A stretch of 64,000 nucleotides of DNA from NCBI RefSeq assembly GCF_025452195.1, contig NZ_CP104972.1:372001-436000 (forward strand), written 5' to 3'. This document shows positions 35,793 through 44,228 of the stretch, one piece after another. The notes beneath the pieces were generated by a model, which saw only the letters and a program-made list of their open reading frames with translations, searched no databases and had not been told where the DNA came from. The stretch's first letter is position 1, and the number at the start of each line of letters is the position of its first letter. Source of the stretch: Phyllobacterium zundukense (lineage in GTDB: Bacteria; Pseudomonadota; Alphaproteobacteria; Rhizobiales; Rhizobiaceae). The position numbers and the translations under genes were made by a program.

Positions 35793-36369
35793 ATGTGCAA
35801 TGACTATGAGCAGCATATCCGTTGGGCCGAATATTGCGACATAATGCGCAGGCTCGAGCTAGGCATTCCTGCACATCAGAGCGAGCTCGACCTTCCGCGG
35901 GCCGATGATATCAGGGTCAACGATATGGCTCCGGTGATGCACGCTGCCGGAGACTATATCGAACTTTCGCCGATGAATTTCAGTTTCCCACCGACCGGAC
36001 GTGGCGGACCCGTGTTCAATTTTCGATCGGAGGGACGACGCTTTGCCGACAGCAAACGTTGCCTCATCCCGGCAAGCGCCTTCTTCGAATATCCGAAAGC
36101 GAAGCATCGGTTTGCTTTGAAGGATCTCGCCCTTTCTGGCAATCGCGAGCATCTGGCGCGAGGGACAAGGCAACCATTCCGCTGCCTTTACGATGCTAAC
36201 AACGAGGCCGGGACTGGACGTGGAACCGTTTCACAATCGCCAAGTGGTTGTGCTTCGCCCTGAAAACTGGGCGGCCTGGATTTACTTGACGAAGTCCGAA
36301 ACAGAATTGCTGCAGCCGCTGCCGGAGGGCTCGCTGACTGTGGAGACAGTGCGGGCGGGAATTGACTGA
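35793..36369 (+). pseudogene. SRAP-domain protein (YedK/HMCES-like), frameshifted
   Basis: The N-terminus keeps the catalytic Cys2 (MCNDYEQH), and residues up to FNFRSEGRRFADSKRCLIP and ASAFFEYPKAKHRF match the family. A single-base change at about 36125-36130 shifts the frame; the rest continues as FLAIASIWREGQGNHSAAF, then RQVVVLRPENWAAWIYLT and PLPEGSLTVETVRAGID, with the natural stop at 36369. As read, translation ends at 36263 with a wrong tail. SRAP proteins crosslink to abasic sites in single-stranded DNA. Confidence 0.85.
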
Positions 36370-36376
36370 CTGCTGA

Positions 36377-36814
36377 CTAACGCGCCCTCCCCGACTTTCG
36401 ACCGAGCCCCATGGTCCTGGCAAGGCGGGAGCGAGTCTCGGCGTAATTCGGTGCGACCATTGGATAGGACGGATCAAGATTCCATCTCTTGCGGTATTCT
36501 TCGGGTGTGAGATCAAAGGAAGTCTTCAAGTGCCGCTTCAGCGATTTGAACTTTTTGCCGTCTTCCAGACAAATTATGTAATCGGGCGTCACCGAATTTT
36601 TGGGGTTCACGGCAGGTACGGGGCTCGGCAAGGGAATGGCCGTCTCTTCGTTTCCAATCGTAGCACCGGATAATGCAGCGTGCACGGTATTGAGCAACAT
36701 GGGTAAATCCGCGGCACGCACCGCGTTATTACTAACATAAGCCGCCACCAACCTAGCCGTCAGGTCGATCAGCTTGTCCTTGTTCGACGCGGTTTCGACT
36801 TCGATGGTCATCAA
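36377..36814 (-). CDS. MucR/Ros family transcriptional regulator
   Basis: 145 residues, normal family length. The Ros-type zinc finger is seen in PDYIICLEDGKKFKSLKRHL followed by KTSFDLTPEEYRKRW; one zinc ligand is Cys in IICLEDG, and His residues follow in KRHLKT. MucR proteins silence exopolysaccharide, motility and other genes by binding AT-rich DNA. The second Cys of the classical CxxC pattern is not present (IICLED), as in several MucR paralogues. It converges with the SRAP pseudogene. Confidence 0.9.
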   Translation of the reverse strand: MMTIEVETASNKDKLIDLTARLVAAYVSNNAVRAADLPMLLNTVHAALSGATIGNEETAIPLPSPVPAVNPKNSVTPDYIICLEDGKKFKSLKRHLKTSFDLTPEEYRKRWNLDPSYPMVAPNYAETRSRLARTMGLGRKSGRAR

Positions 36815-37480
36815 TCAATCCCTCACAAATCAAATATCTAAATCTATTGGTGGGATTTTTGAACACCAGTTGTTCTAAAAATACAAACGCGGAAAACACG
36901 GGATAGTATCGGGCGGTTGTCGATTGAACGGTCACCATTGGAATATTGCATTGAAGTGACTGTCCAAGCACAATGACGGCAAACCTAAACTTTCGCTGGA
37001 AATGTTTTTTCGTAATGTGTGCCGCTGCCTCTGGCGCAAAGGACACTTGCCGGCCTTAATCAGCTGCTGCTCATGGTCACCCACACAGCGCGAGACTTGC
37101 GACGTTGTCCGTCACCAAGCCCGCCATCTTCGCAGCCGGGCTTATTGGGACATTCAGGGCGACCCGAGCATTTCGAGAGGATAATTTCGGTTTCGTTGTC
37201 CCCAGGCAGGCCCATGCTGCAAAGTTGTCTTCCTTCGCATACAGGACCCGAGAGACGCCCATGGCATCGGGGATGTAACCGAGTTGGCTGGATTTCTCGT
37301 TGTAGCAGAAGCCGTCCATGGAACGATGAATAGCAATGACAACAGGAAGAGCCATCTCCAATTGCGGGCACCTAGCGAGAAGGCATTTTTCAGCTGAGAT
37401 GGGCCTTTGCTGTTCCCGTAAATTCTTCCAAGAAGATCACCTTTCTAACGACGAAGACAATGGGTTGGCAAACGCGCTGA
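36815..37480. other. Intergenic with weak ORFs
   Basis: About 665 bases. The start should contain the mucR promoter. A minus-strand frame 37077-37361 (about 94 residues, with DGFCYNEKSSQLGYIPDAMG) looks somewhat protein-like but lacks a ribosome site, and several overlapping frames are open here. Nothing certain. Confidence 0.4.
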
Positions 37481-37699
37481 CTAACGAGCTGACGCATCGT
37501 CAAACAGATGAGGGTCCTTGACGCCTGCGGCGTGACAGGCATCGCGAAAGAATGCATCGCCGATTACCTTGACTGTATGTTTTGCGCGGAAAATATGTGC
37601 CGAACCCACAATTTCATCGTTGAAGATCAGGCATTTCGAGCCCAAGGCTGAGTAAATTTTTCGCCCGGATGGCTCGAAAATAACCTTTGCATCGGACAA
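37481..37699 (-). CDS. Hypothetical ORF, possibly truncated
   Basis: 72 residues from a TTG: SDAKVIFEPSGRKIYSALGS, IFNDEIVGSAHIFRAKHTV and GDAFFRDACHAAGVKDPHL. The composition is coding-like. There is no ribosome site and its 5' end abuts a Sel1 fragment on the other strand, so the N-terminus may have been lost. No family recognised. Confidence 0.3.
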   Translation of the reverse strand: MSDAKVIFEPSGRKIYSALGSKCLIFNDEIVGSAHIFRAKHTVKVIGDAFFRDACHAAGVKDPHLFDDASAR

Positions 37700-37970
37700 C
37701 AGCAGTAACTTGGTATCGTAAAGCTGCCGAACAGGGCGAGATGGTCGCTCAAACCAATCGCGGCAACGCGTACTGTAACGGGGATGGGGTACCCGTCGAC
37801 AAATCAGAAGCGGTAAAATGGTACCAGAAAGCCGCCGAACAGGGCGAGTTTCATGCGCAGATCAATCTGACCCTGATGGACAAGACGGGCGATGGCGTCA
37901 TAGAAGCGTAGCGCTCAAATGGTACAAGGCCAAAGAACAGCGGGGCGCAAAATGAACTTGGCTTTTTTCA
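37700..37970 (+). pseudogene. Sel1-repeat (SLR) protein remnant
   Basis: Translation gives AVTWYRKAAEQGEMVAQTNR, GNAYCNGDGVPVDKSEAVKW and YQKAAEQGEFHAQINL: two Sel1 repeats. A stop at 37909-37911 is followed in another frame by VALKWYKAKEQRGA, part of a third repeat. Both ends of the gene are missing. Sel1 proteins are helical adaptors. Confidence 0.7.
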
Positions 37971-38089
37971 CGTCTGAACGACTCTCGCTGGTTTCCGAGC
38001 CATTGGCGCTGGCAGCGTTAATACGCTGCCAGACAATCGAACCCAGCGTCAGAAAGGCATTCATCCGTCTATCGGGCCGCAAAATGTCG

Positions 38090-38530
38090 TCAGTTAAAGG
38101 TGTGTACGCTGAGTTTCAGGCTTCCGTCAGCCTGTTTCTCAAAAACATGGGTTGCCACTCCACCCCAGGGCTGGTCAGCGCCTTTGGCGTCTTTGCCTTT
38201 GGCCGACCATTTCGCTGCGCCGACCATCATATTGCCATCGCCCTGCGCCTCGATCAGCTCAAGCTTGTGACCTGTCACGCCCATGCCGAAGAGTCCGCCA
38301 AAGAACTTCTCAACCCCGGCGGGCCCCTTGATCACGTCATGAGTGGCAGGCAAGAACATCGCGTCGTCGGTGTAAAACGCCGCAATCGCTTTGGCATCCG
38401 CTTTGTTGAAGGCTGCGTCCCAGGCAGCGTAGGCCGCCTTTACATCGGCGTCCGGGTCAGCCTTGGCCGGCGTCCACGCGAAAAGGCAAAGGCAAATCAC
38501 GGTGAAGATTGAAGTCAGCAGTCTAACCAT
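38090..38530 (-). CDS. Secreted SnoaL-like/DUF4440 protein
   Basis: 146 residues. A signal peptide (MVRLLTSIFTVICLCLFAWT, cleavage near AKA) is followed by the NTF2-like fold: DVKAAYAAWDAAFNKADAKA, IAAFYTDDAMFLPATHDVI and GPAGVEKFFGGLF. Family members include ketosteroid isomerase-like proteins; this one is exported and of unknown function. The start at 38530 is set by GGAGGATGAC. Upstream frame to 38638 is rejected. Confidence 0.85.
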   Translation of the reverse strand: MVRLLTSIFTVICLCLFAWTPAKADPDADVKAAYAAWDAAFNKADAKAIAAFYTDDAMFLPATHDVIKGPAGVEKFFGGLFGMGVTGHKLELIEAQGDGNMMVGAAKWSAKGKDAKGADQPWGGVATHVFEKQADGSLKLSVHTFN

Positions 38531-38704
38531 GTCATCCTCCCAATAATTCAAGCGGCAAAAATGCCACTCCAAACGATACGCCGCAGCGGTGGATACACAT
38601 CCATTTTGGCGTTGAAATGGACGGAAGTTGCAAAGCACCAGAAGAAGCTTTCTGCCAACTGTATTGGCGCAGCGACGCCCGCATAGCGGGACCGCCGTGC
38701 GGTT

Positions 38705-38968
38705 TCACTGGACTTCGAGGCTGACTACCGCGTTTTCGAGTGTTTTACAGACGAAAGTGGCACCGCCCGTTACCTTGCCCTCGACCTTCACCCGATTACC
38801 CCGTCTGTTGAAGGTCATAGTCGGGGTGGCGGACGCGGGCTTGAGATTTTGTTTCGCAAGCGCAGCAGTACACGCGGCGAGAGTGCGTTTTTTTTCAGAA
38901 CTGGCCTGCGCGTTGGTGACCAGCAAAACGGCTGCCAAGGGCACCGCGGCGATAAGATACTTTTTCAT
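38705..38968 (-). CDS. Small secreted hypothetical protein
   Basis: 87 residues: signal peptide MKKYLIAAVPLAAVLLVTN with cleavage near AQAS, then a mature part with two Cys (LAACTAALAK and ATFVCKTLE) that could form a disulfide. Family unknown. It lies 33 bases downstream of the polyglycine gene on the same strand, which suggests co-transcription. Confidence 0.65.
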   Translation of the reverse strand: MKKYLIAAVPLAAVLLVTNAQASSEKKRTLAACTAALAKQNLKPASATPTMTFNRRGNRVKVEGKVTGGATFVCKTLENAVVSLEVQ

Positions 38969-39001
38969 AGGTCCCCCGACCGTTTGCAGACTTTAAATGA
39001 A

Positions 39002-39373
39002 CTAGCATCCGGCTGTGCCGGAACCAGCGGTGTTTGAGCAAGGAGGGCGGTTGGCTCCGCTTGCACCAGAGTCTCCCTGGCTGCCATTCTTCCCGCTACC
39101 GCTTCCTCCTTTCCCACTTCCACCTTTCCCCCCGCCACCCTTTCCACCTCCACCATTGCCCCCGCCGCCTTTTCCGCCTCCCCCTCCGCCATTGCCTCCC
39201 CCGCCGCCGCCACCTCCGCCTCCGCCTCCGCCTCCGCCATTGCCTCCCCCGCCGCCGCCACCTCCGCCTCCGCCTCCGCCTCCACCGCCTTTAGCGGCAG
39301 TCATGGTGATGCCTGCTGCATAAAGCAGCCCGGCGCCAAGCGCGGATAGGAATACACGACGTGATACAGACAT
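39002..39373 (-). CDS. Tat-type exported polyglycine protein
   Basis: 123 residues. The N-terminus MSVSRRVFLSALGAGLLYA has a twin-arginine-like signal; the mature protein is mostly Gly runs with single Asn or Lys, then GKGGSGKGGSGSGKNGSQ and a tail with two Cys (PPCSNTAGSGTAGC). DNA repeats of CCTCCGCC drive the pattern. Function unknown, perhaps a structural cell-surface protein. Proline-rich frames on the plus strand are its shadow. Confidence 0.7.
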   Translation of the reverse strand: MSVSRRVFLSALGAGLLYAAGITMTAAKGGGGGGGGGGGGGGGGNGGGGGGGGGGGGGGGNGGGGGGKGGGGNGGGGKGGGGKGGSGKGGSGSGKNGSQGDSGASGANRPPCSNTAGSGTAGC

Positions 39374-39686
39374 TGCCGATCTCCATAAAAAAGAAGTCTT
39401 CGCAACCGCCGATTAGAATAACGGTTTCGTTAGATGCCAATTTTAACTATAGGTATAAGTATATCTAGAAAATAGTTCTAGTATAAAGACATGAAGTTTG
39501 CGGGTGTAAACCCTGCGGGTCGAGTGCCCGCTTCCTCCATGAGCCATTTCGAACAGGATATATACAAGTCGCGGTAAGCCAAATCTTCACCCAAATGGGT
39601 GATGCCACGCACAATAATCGCTCTACATTGGATCCGTGCTGCGTGGGTTGGACGGGTACCGACCGCCAGCAAGGGGGACAAATGTC
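39374..39686. other. Divergent promoter region
   Basis: 313 bases between the polyglycine gene and the hydrolase gene. A minus-strand frame 39478-39681 exists but has no ribosome site. AT-rich around 39420-39480. Confidence 0.45.
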
Positions 39687-41285
39687 ATGCTTGCGTTCCG
39701 GTTTGGACGGTGGTTTTTGCGGTCGAGTCCTGCAAAATCAAGCCGCTTTCTACTGATCTTCTTGTTGACCCTGGGAGGTCTGGCCGGATCTGCCTATGCC
39801 GAAGGGAAATTCGAACAGTCGAGTTGCTGGTTCGACCTGCCGGGAGATCGCGATCTAAAGTGTGGGTACCTGACCGTCCCCGAGAATCGCAGCAAGACAA
39901 CCAGTCGACCGATCAAGCTGCCAGTGGTCATTTTCGAGCCTGATCGAACGCGGCACGAGCCGATTGTTTACCTGACCGGGGGTCCTGGTCAAATGGCCAT
40001 GATCGACAACGAAGAAGACATTGCCCAGTGGTTGAGTTTCATCGACAACGGACCATGGTTGCGCGGCCGACAGCTCGTCGTGGTGGATCAGCGGGGTGTC
40101 GGCCGCGCGGAACCTTCGTTGGATTGCTCAGCGCATTACACACCGTCGGTATGGAGCGAGGTCGTCTCCAAGGTTGATGAAGTGGTTGAGTTTGACTTGG
40201 CGCAGAAACGCGATGTTACGGCGTGCCGCGATGCCTTGTTAATGAAGGGCATCGACCTAACGGCCTACAACACAATCGAAAACGCGGCCGACATCCACGA
40301 TTTGCGCATCGCGCTTGGCATCGAAAAATGGGTGTTGTACGGCATTTCGTACGGAACGAAACTCGCCCTGCAGGTGCTGGAAGATCATCCCGAAGACGTA
40401 ATCGCTGTGGTCCTCGATTCAACGCTTCCGCCTGATGTGGGATATGTTGATCAGGGTTCCAACAATCTCGACAGCGCATTAAGAACGCTCGAAAAGGATT
40501 GCAGCAAGCACTCGGGCTGTTCCAAAAATTTTCCAAATCTGATGACGATGATCGGCGGGATAGTGCGGCAACTCAATGCCCAGCCTGTGTTGCTTCGGCT
40601 AGGGGAAGTCGAAGGATCGGCCCGCTTCATACGGGTGTCGGGAGACGATTTCCTTGAGCTGTTGTTCGACGGGTTCTACCAACGGGGTGCGATCGAAGTG
40701 CTGCCGCAGTTGATCAAGGATACAAACGAGCAGGATTACAGCATGCTCGTCGAAATACTTGGTGATGATCTGTCCGGGGACGATAAATCCGATTTTGCGG
40801 ATGGGATGCATCTTTCCATCGTGTGCAATGACAGCGTTCCTCCCTCTGCGCCATCGGCAAAATTCCCGCTCTTCGACCACTGGGCAGCGGACAACATTTA
40901 TACGTGGGCGTGCCCGCTTTGGCCGTCGGCAAAACCCGTTAAAACTCACAAATCGCTCAAGGCAAATCAGGTTCCGGTCCTGCTGTTGTCCGGAGAGTAT
41001 GACCCAGCGACGCCCTCAAAATGGGCGAAATACGTCGCAGGGAATACCGGAAGCAGCCAGCTTGTGGTGTTCCGTGGCATAGGTCACGATGTAGTTGACA
41101 CAACACCTTGCGGCGGGGAGGTAGTCTCAGATTTTTTGAACAACCCAAAAGCTCCAATCACGACACCCTGTCTAGCCGCGATGGACGGACCACATTTTTT
41201 GGCTCCTGAGGAAGATGCGTCGCCGGCGTTGGAGGCTTCGGCCGTCTCCCCTTTGCCGCGGAAGCACTTGGTGTCGGGTCCGTAA
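39687..41285 (+). CDS. Exported alpha/beta hydrolase (TAP-like peptidase)
   Basis: 532 residues. Hydrophobic signal sequence at 14-33 (FLLIFLLTLGGLAGSAYAEG). The hydrolase fold has IVYLTGGPGQMAMI (oxyanion loop), DQRGVGRAEPSLDC, the nucleophile Ser in LYGISYGTKLAL (about 221), Asp in LLSGEYDPATPS and His in FRGIGHDVV. The TAP C-terminal domain is typical of tripeptidyl or proline iminopeptidases of this type. The start follows AAGGGGG (39671-39677). Confidence 0.88.
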   Translation: MLAFRFGRWFLRSSPAKSSRFLLIFLLTLGGLAGSAYAEGKFEQSSCWFDLPGDRDLKCGYLTVPENRSKTTSRPIKLPVVIFEPDRTRHEPIVYLTGGPGQMAMIDNEEDIAQWLSFIDNGPWLRGRQLVVVDQRGVGRAEPSLDCSAHYTPSVWSEVVSKVDEVVEFDLAQKRDVTACRDALLMKGIDLTAYNTIENAADIHDLRIALGIEKWVLYGISYGTKLALQVLEDHPEDVIAVVLDSTLPPDVGYVDQGSNNLDSALRTLEKDCSKHSGCSKNFPNLMTMIGGIVRQLNAQPVLLRLGEVEGSARFIRVSGDDFLELLFDGFYQRGAIEVLPQLIKDTNEQDYSMLVEILGDDLSGDDKSDFADGMHLSIVCNDSVPPSAPSAKFPLFDHWAADNIYTWACPLWPSAKPVKTHKSLKANQVPVLLLSGEYDPATPSKWAKYVAGNTGSSQLVVFRGIGHDVVDTTPCGGEVVSDFLNNPKAPITTPCLAAMDGPHFLAPEEDASPALEASAVSPLPRKHLVSGP

Positions 41286-41545
41286 TTTCTCCGCGAGCAT
41301 AATACCTTCATTGAGACCTGGGCCGGACGCCTGCCTGCACGGCGGCGAGCGAGCCTTGCGATTGGCCCTTCAGTGGAGACTAACTAAAAAGACTTGCAGC
41401 ATTGGACTTGCGACCTTGTCTCAAACACGGGGTTGGTCGCATGTCCGATTGGCACGAGCTGTAATCGTATTGACTAGGTTCCCTCGACCTCGGAGGACTC
41501 GAAGTTTCCGGTCCGCTCATATAAAGTCGGGGCTGGGGGAAGGAG

Positions 41546-42685
41546 ATGCGTACAGCTTTTGATCTCGAGGCGGTTGGCCATGCCATAATTGCAGCAGCGA
41601 CCGATCCTGCGCGCTGGGATGCCGCAATGGATGTGGTCGCGACCGCTACTGATAGCTTTGGCTCGATGCTGTTCGACGCCAAGGGGCCGTTGCCGTGCCT
41701 GCCGCGCAGTCGCGAGATGGGTCCATCATTCGAGGCATACGTCCGCGATGGCTGGATCGACCGGGATGACAGGTACAACTTTATCCCTCTCTTGAAACGC
41801 AGAGGGGCGGTCAGCGATCTTGATGTTCTCTCTTCCGAGGAAATTGACAGGCATCCGTACTATCAGGAATTTCTCGCTCCTTTTGGTCTTCGGTGGTTTG
41901 CGGGTGCGAAGATTGCGGTAGGCGATGACCTCTGGTGCCTGTCCATCCAGCGATCCATCCAGCAAGGCCCCTTTTCGCCTTCCGAGTTGCAAAGTCTTGC
42001 CGGCCTCTCCAGACAGCTGGGCTCTGCTGCAGCGCTCGCAAAAATGCTGAGCTTCGCGCGTGCAGAAGGTGCGCTGGATGCTTTCAGTAAAAGCGGTACG
42101 CCTGCAGTCATGCTTGACAGCAACGCTGCCGTCATCATGGCGAATGCGCCTGCAGAAAGGATGTTCGGCCGAGACCTTCTCGTTACGAGGCGTCAGTTGG
42201 CATGCATCGACAGGGAGGCCACCAACACCCTCAGGCGCGCGTTGCATGCTCTGTTACGGCATCCGAACCCGCCAGCAATGTTAAGCCCCATACCGTTGCC
42301 GCGCCTTCAGGGTAGACCGTTGCTGGCTTACCCTTCTCGTCTGCAGACAAGTGCCACGAATGCGTTCACATCATGCCAGGTTGTAGTCGTGTTTATCGAT
42401 CCGGACATCTATCCCAAACCGCCAGAGATTGCTTTGCAGAACTGCTTCGGCCTGACACCTGCAGAGGCGAAACTGGCGCGCCTGGTTTCATCAGGCGAGG
42501 AGTTGAGAACAGTTGCGGATCAGTTGGGAGTCACCTACGAAACTGCCAGAACCCAGTTGAAAACGGTCTTTGCCAAAACAGACACCCATCGGCAGGCGGA
42601 ATTGGGCGCATTGCTTGCGAGAATGGCCGGCCACCCCACTACCTTGACGGTTGCGGGTGGTACGTTCGAAGCCAACCATTCTTAG
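41546..42685 (+). CDS. LuxR-type helix-turn-helix regulator
   Basis: 379 residues. The C-terminus (about 305-365) is a GerE/LuxR helix-turn-helix: CFGLTPAEAKLARLVSSGEE, then LRTVADQLGVTYETARTQL, KTVFAKTDTHRQAEL. The first 300 residues have a PAS-like region but no receiver or autoinducer domain motif. This architecture is common in Hyphomicrobiales. Its ligand is unknown. GGAAGGAG lies right before the ATG, a good ribosome site. Confidence 0.88.
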   Translation: MRTAFDLEAVGHAIIAAATDPARWDAAMDVVATATDSFGSMLFDAKGPLPCLPRSREMGPSFEAYVRDGWIDRDDRYNFIPLLKRRGAVSDLDVLSSEEIDRHPYYQEFLAPFGLRWFAGAKIAVGDDLWCLSIQRSIQQGPFSPSELQSLAGLSRQLGSAAALAKMLSFARAEGALDAFSKSGTPAVMLDSNAAVIMANAPAERMFGRDLLVTRRQLACIDREATNTLRRALHALLRHPNPPAMLSPIPLPRLQGRPLLAYPSRLQTSATNAFTSCQVVVVFIDPDIYPKPPEIALQNCFGLTPAEAKLARLVSSGEELRTVADQLGVTYETARTQLKTVFAKTDTHRQAELGALLARMAGHPTTLTVAGGTFEANHS

Positions 42686-42765
42686 AGGTGATGTCTGTCG
42701 CACGGTGGTAATATCTCTGCGGCACGACAAGAAAGGCGGGACCAGGCGTATTCGGCTTTAGCTGC

Positions 42766-42975
42766 TTAGCCTGCGCTCAATTGATCGGCCGACATTTTGC
42801 CCGACTTGTTATCGCGCACCATCTCGTAGCTAATCTTCTGTCCGTCGTTCAGACTGCGCATTCCGGCGCGCTCGACGGCAGAAATATGGACGAAGACATC
42901 AGCGCCGCCGTCATCGGGCTGGATAAAACCGAACCCCTTGGTTGCATTGAACCATTTCACAGTACCTGTTGCCAC
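42766..42975 (-). CDS. Cold-shock domain protein
   Basis: 69 residues from a GTG start: [20 protein letters not shown], with RNP1 (KGFGFI) and RNP2 (VFVHISAV), a complete CspA-type OB fold that binds single-stranded RNA. The GTG is preferred to an ATG 17 codons upstream since GGGAGG lies seven bases before it and family members begin here. Single gene. Confidence 0.95.
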   Translation of the reverse strand: MATGTVKWFNATKGFGFIQPDDGGADVFVHISAVERAGMRSLNDGQKISYEMVRDNKSGKMSADQLSAG

Positions 42976-43321
42976 GATGAATCCTCCCGATAGCAAATTG
43001 AACAGTATCTTTATCGTTCGAGGCATCCTCTATCAAGCCTCAGGGCCGGATAGATCGATCTTGCGATCCCATCTCTGCTCGCATTCGCGTGTCTTCACCT
43101 TGATCGTATCGATGTGCCCGAAGGGATCAAAGAAATCTCGCGCCTGCAAGGCTGTCTGCGGTGAAGCTGGCAGCCTAGTTGCATTTCCGGCAGCGGGACC
43201 GTCTGAGCACCCGATGTCCGGCAGCCTGCCCTAACGTTTTTATTGTTCTTGCCATGAGAACACAACGGGAACGCGACCTAAATCGCCTTATCGTCGTTGT
43301 CGCATTCAGCCGGGCAGACAA

Positions 43322-43420
43322 TTGGAACTTGCATACGATCCGACGCAGTTCGACACCCCGGAAGAGGCCATTCGAATGGCGCGCTATCTCGCGGTAAAAT
43401 GCACTGGCGTTTTGGCGTGG
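43322..43420 (+). pseudogene. Remnant of a YDPxQFDTPE-motif ORF
   Basis: The frame gives LAYDPTQFDTPEEAIRMARY and LAVKCTGVLAW, close to the ORF at 50012 (PAYDPMQFDTPEDVSRMARH, RAVKCAGV), then departs from it. The similarity extends about 35 codons. It appears to be a fragment of the same small gene family. Confidence 0.5.
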
Positions 43421-43545
43421 GTTAGGGAGGGCGTTTGTCGTGTCCTTGTCTCCAGCTGCCGAGGAACGATCGGCAAGAATGAGATTAACGCCGGGTGTGA
43501 ATGCGGCGGTGTGAAACCCCTTCTGATTGGCGCGTACAGCTCGGA

Positions 43546-43773
43546 TCATGGCACGGTCCTGACGATTAGCCCGTCTTTAATGTCGATGGTGCCAATGAGA
43601 TAAAGGAGACTAGAAGCAAGGACGAAGCGCTCGAACGTGCCGACATTCCGCTCTGAGCGGAGACGCTCCCAGAGACCGGAAACCGTCATAGGTCCACTAA
43701 GGTGAGCCAGAAGGGTTGCTCCAACTCCGATCAGCGCTTCATTCTGCGGGATATGTTTGGTCGGAAGGATCAT
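43546..43773 (-). CDS. ABC-three-component system middle component (MC6-like)
   Basis: 75 residues: MILPTKHIPQNEALIGVGAT, then MTVSGLWERLRSERNVGTF and ERFVLASSLLYLIGTIDIKD. The pattern (MILPTKHI...; helix-turn-helix WERLR; TFERFVLALDLLY) is that of ABC-3C middle components, predicted winged-helix adaptors linking an effector to an SMC-like ATPase. The ATG overlaps the stop of the decayed upstream gene. No ATPase gene follows, so the system is incomplete. Confidence 0.65.
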   Translation of the reverse strand: MILPTKHIPQNEALIGVGATLLAHLSGPMTVSGLWERLRSERNVGTFERFVLASSLLYLIGTIDIKDGLIVRTVP

Positions 43774-44046
43774 TTCTCGAACACATCGCAGATTTCGAAC
43801 AGGTAGATCAGCACCGCAAATGCCTGCAGTCTTGTCAGCCTGACGTTTTAAACCTCGTTGGGCGAAGGCACACATCAACTCGAACAGTTCGTCGCCCTTA
43901 TGACCCTCCTTAAGCCGCGCATAATATTTCTCGAGGAAGCCGGCCTTCAGTCGCTCCGGAAAATCGGGATCGAGCTGTGCCTCAGCTTCGACATAGTCGC
44001 CGACGGTCACACGAGAGGTCGCACTTTGGGAACGCGCAAACCCCAC
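43770..44046 (-). pseudogene. ABC-three-component effector C-terminal remnant
   Basis: Residues DPDFPERLKAGFLEKYYARL, then KEGHKGDELFELMCAFAQRG, match the C-terminal module of ABC-3C effectors. Near 43815-43850 the frame changes; the end reads RLQAFAVLIYLFEICDVFEK and its stop overlaps the middle-component start. Nothing of the effector domain remains upstream of 44046. Together with the missing ATPase this shows a decayed conflict system. Confidence 0.6.
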
Positions 44047-44081
44047 CGCTCCGAAAAGCCAGAATGATCCTGGTGGGGTAA

Positions 44082-44228
44082 CTAGCGCCCATAGGCACCG
44101 GTCCGCGCATAGCCGTGCGGCCGTGGAGCCGACCTCTGCCCTGCTGCGCTCATCTCGCCAAGCTGGTGGTTAATAGACTGAACCGAGTTGATAATATTTC
44201 CCCTGGTAGACCGTAGCAGATTACTCAT
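44082..44228 (-). CDS. 48-residue basic protein coupled to the AbiEii toxin gene
   Basis: MSNLLRSTRGNIINSVQSIN, then QLGEMSAAGQRSAPRPHG and YARTGAYGR. The ATG lies inside the last codons of the toxin gene (8-base overlap, 44221-44228), the same overlap length as between the antitoxin and toxin genes. No ribosome site of its own, so translation would depend on coupling. Basic and partly helical; no family recognised. It could be a third operon gene or a chance frame. Confidence 0.35.
   Translation of the reverse strand: MSNLLRSTRGNIINSVQSINHQLGEMSAAGQRSAPRPHGYARTGAYGR

Noticed and set aside
39015..39323. Proline-rich plus-strand ORF
   Set aside because: Reverse reading of the glycine-rich gene, which has a signal peptide on the minus strand.
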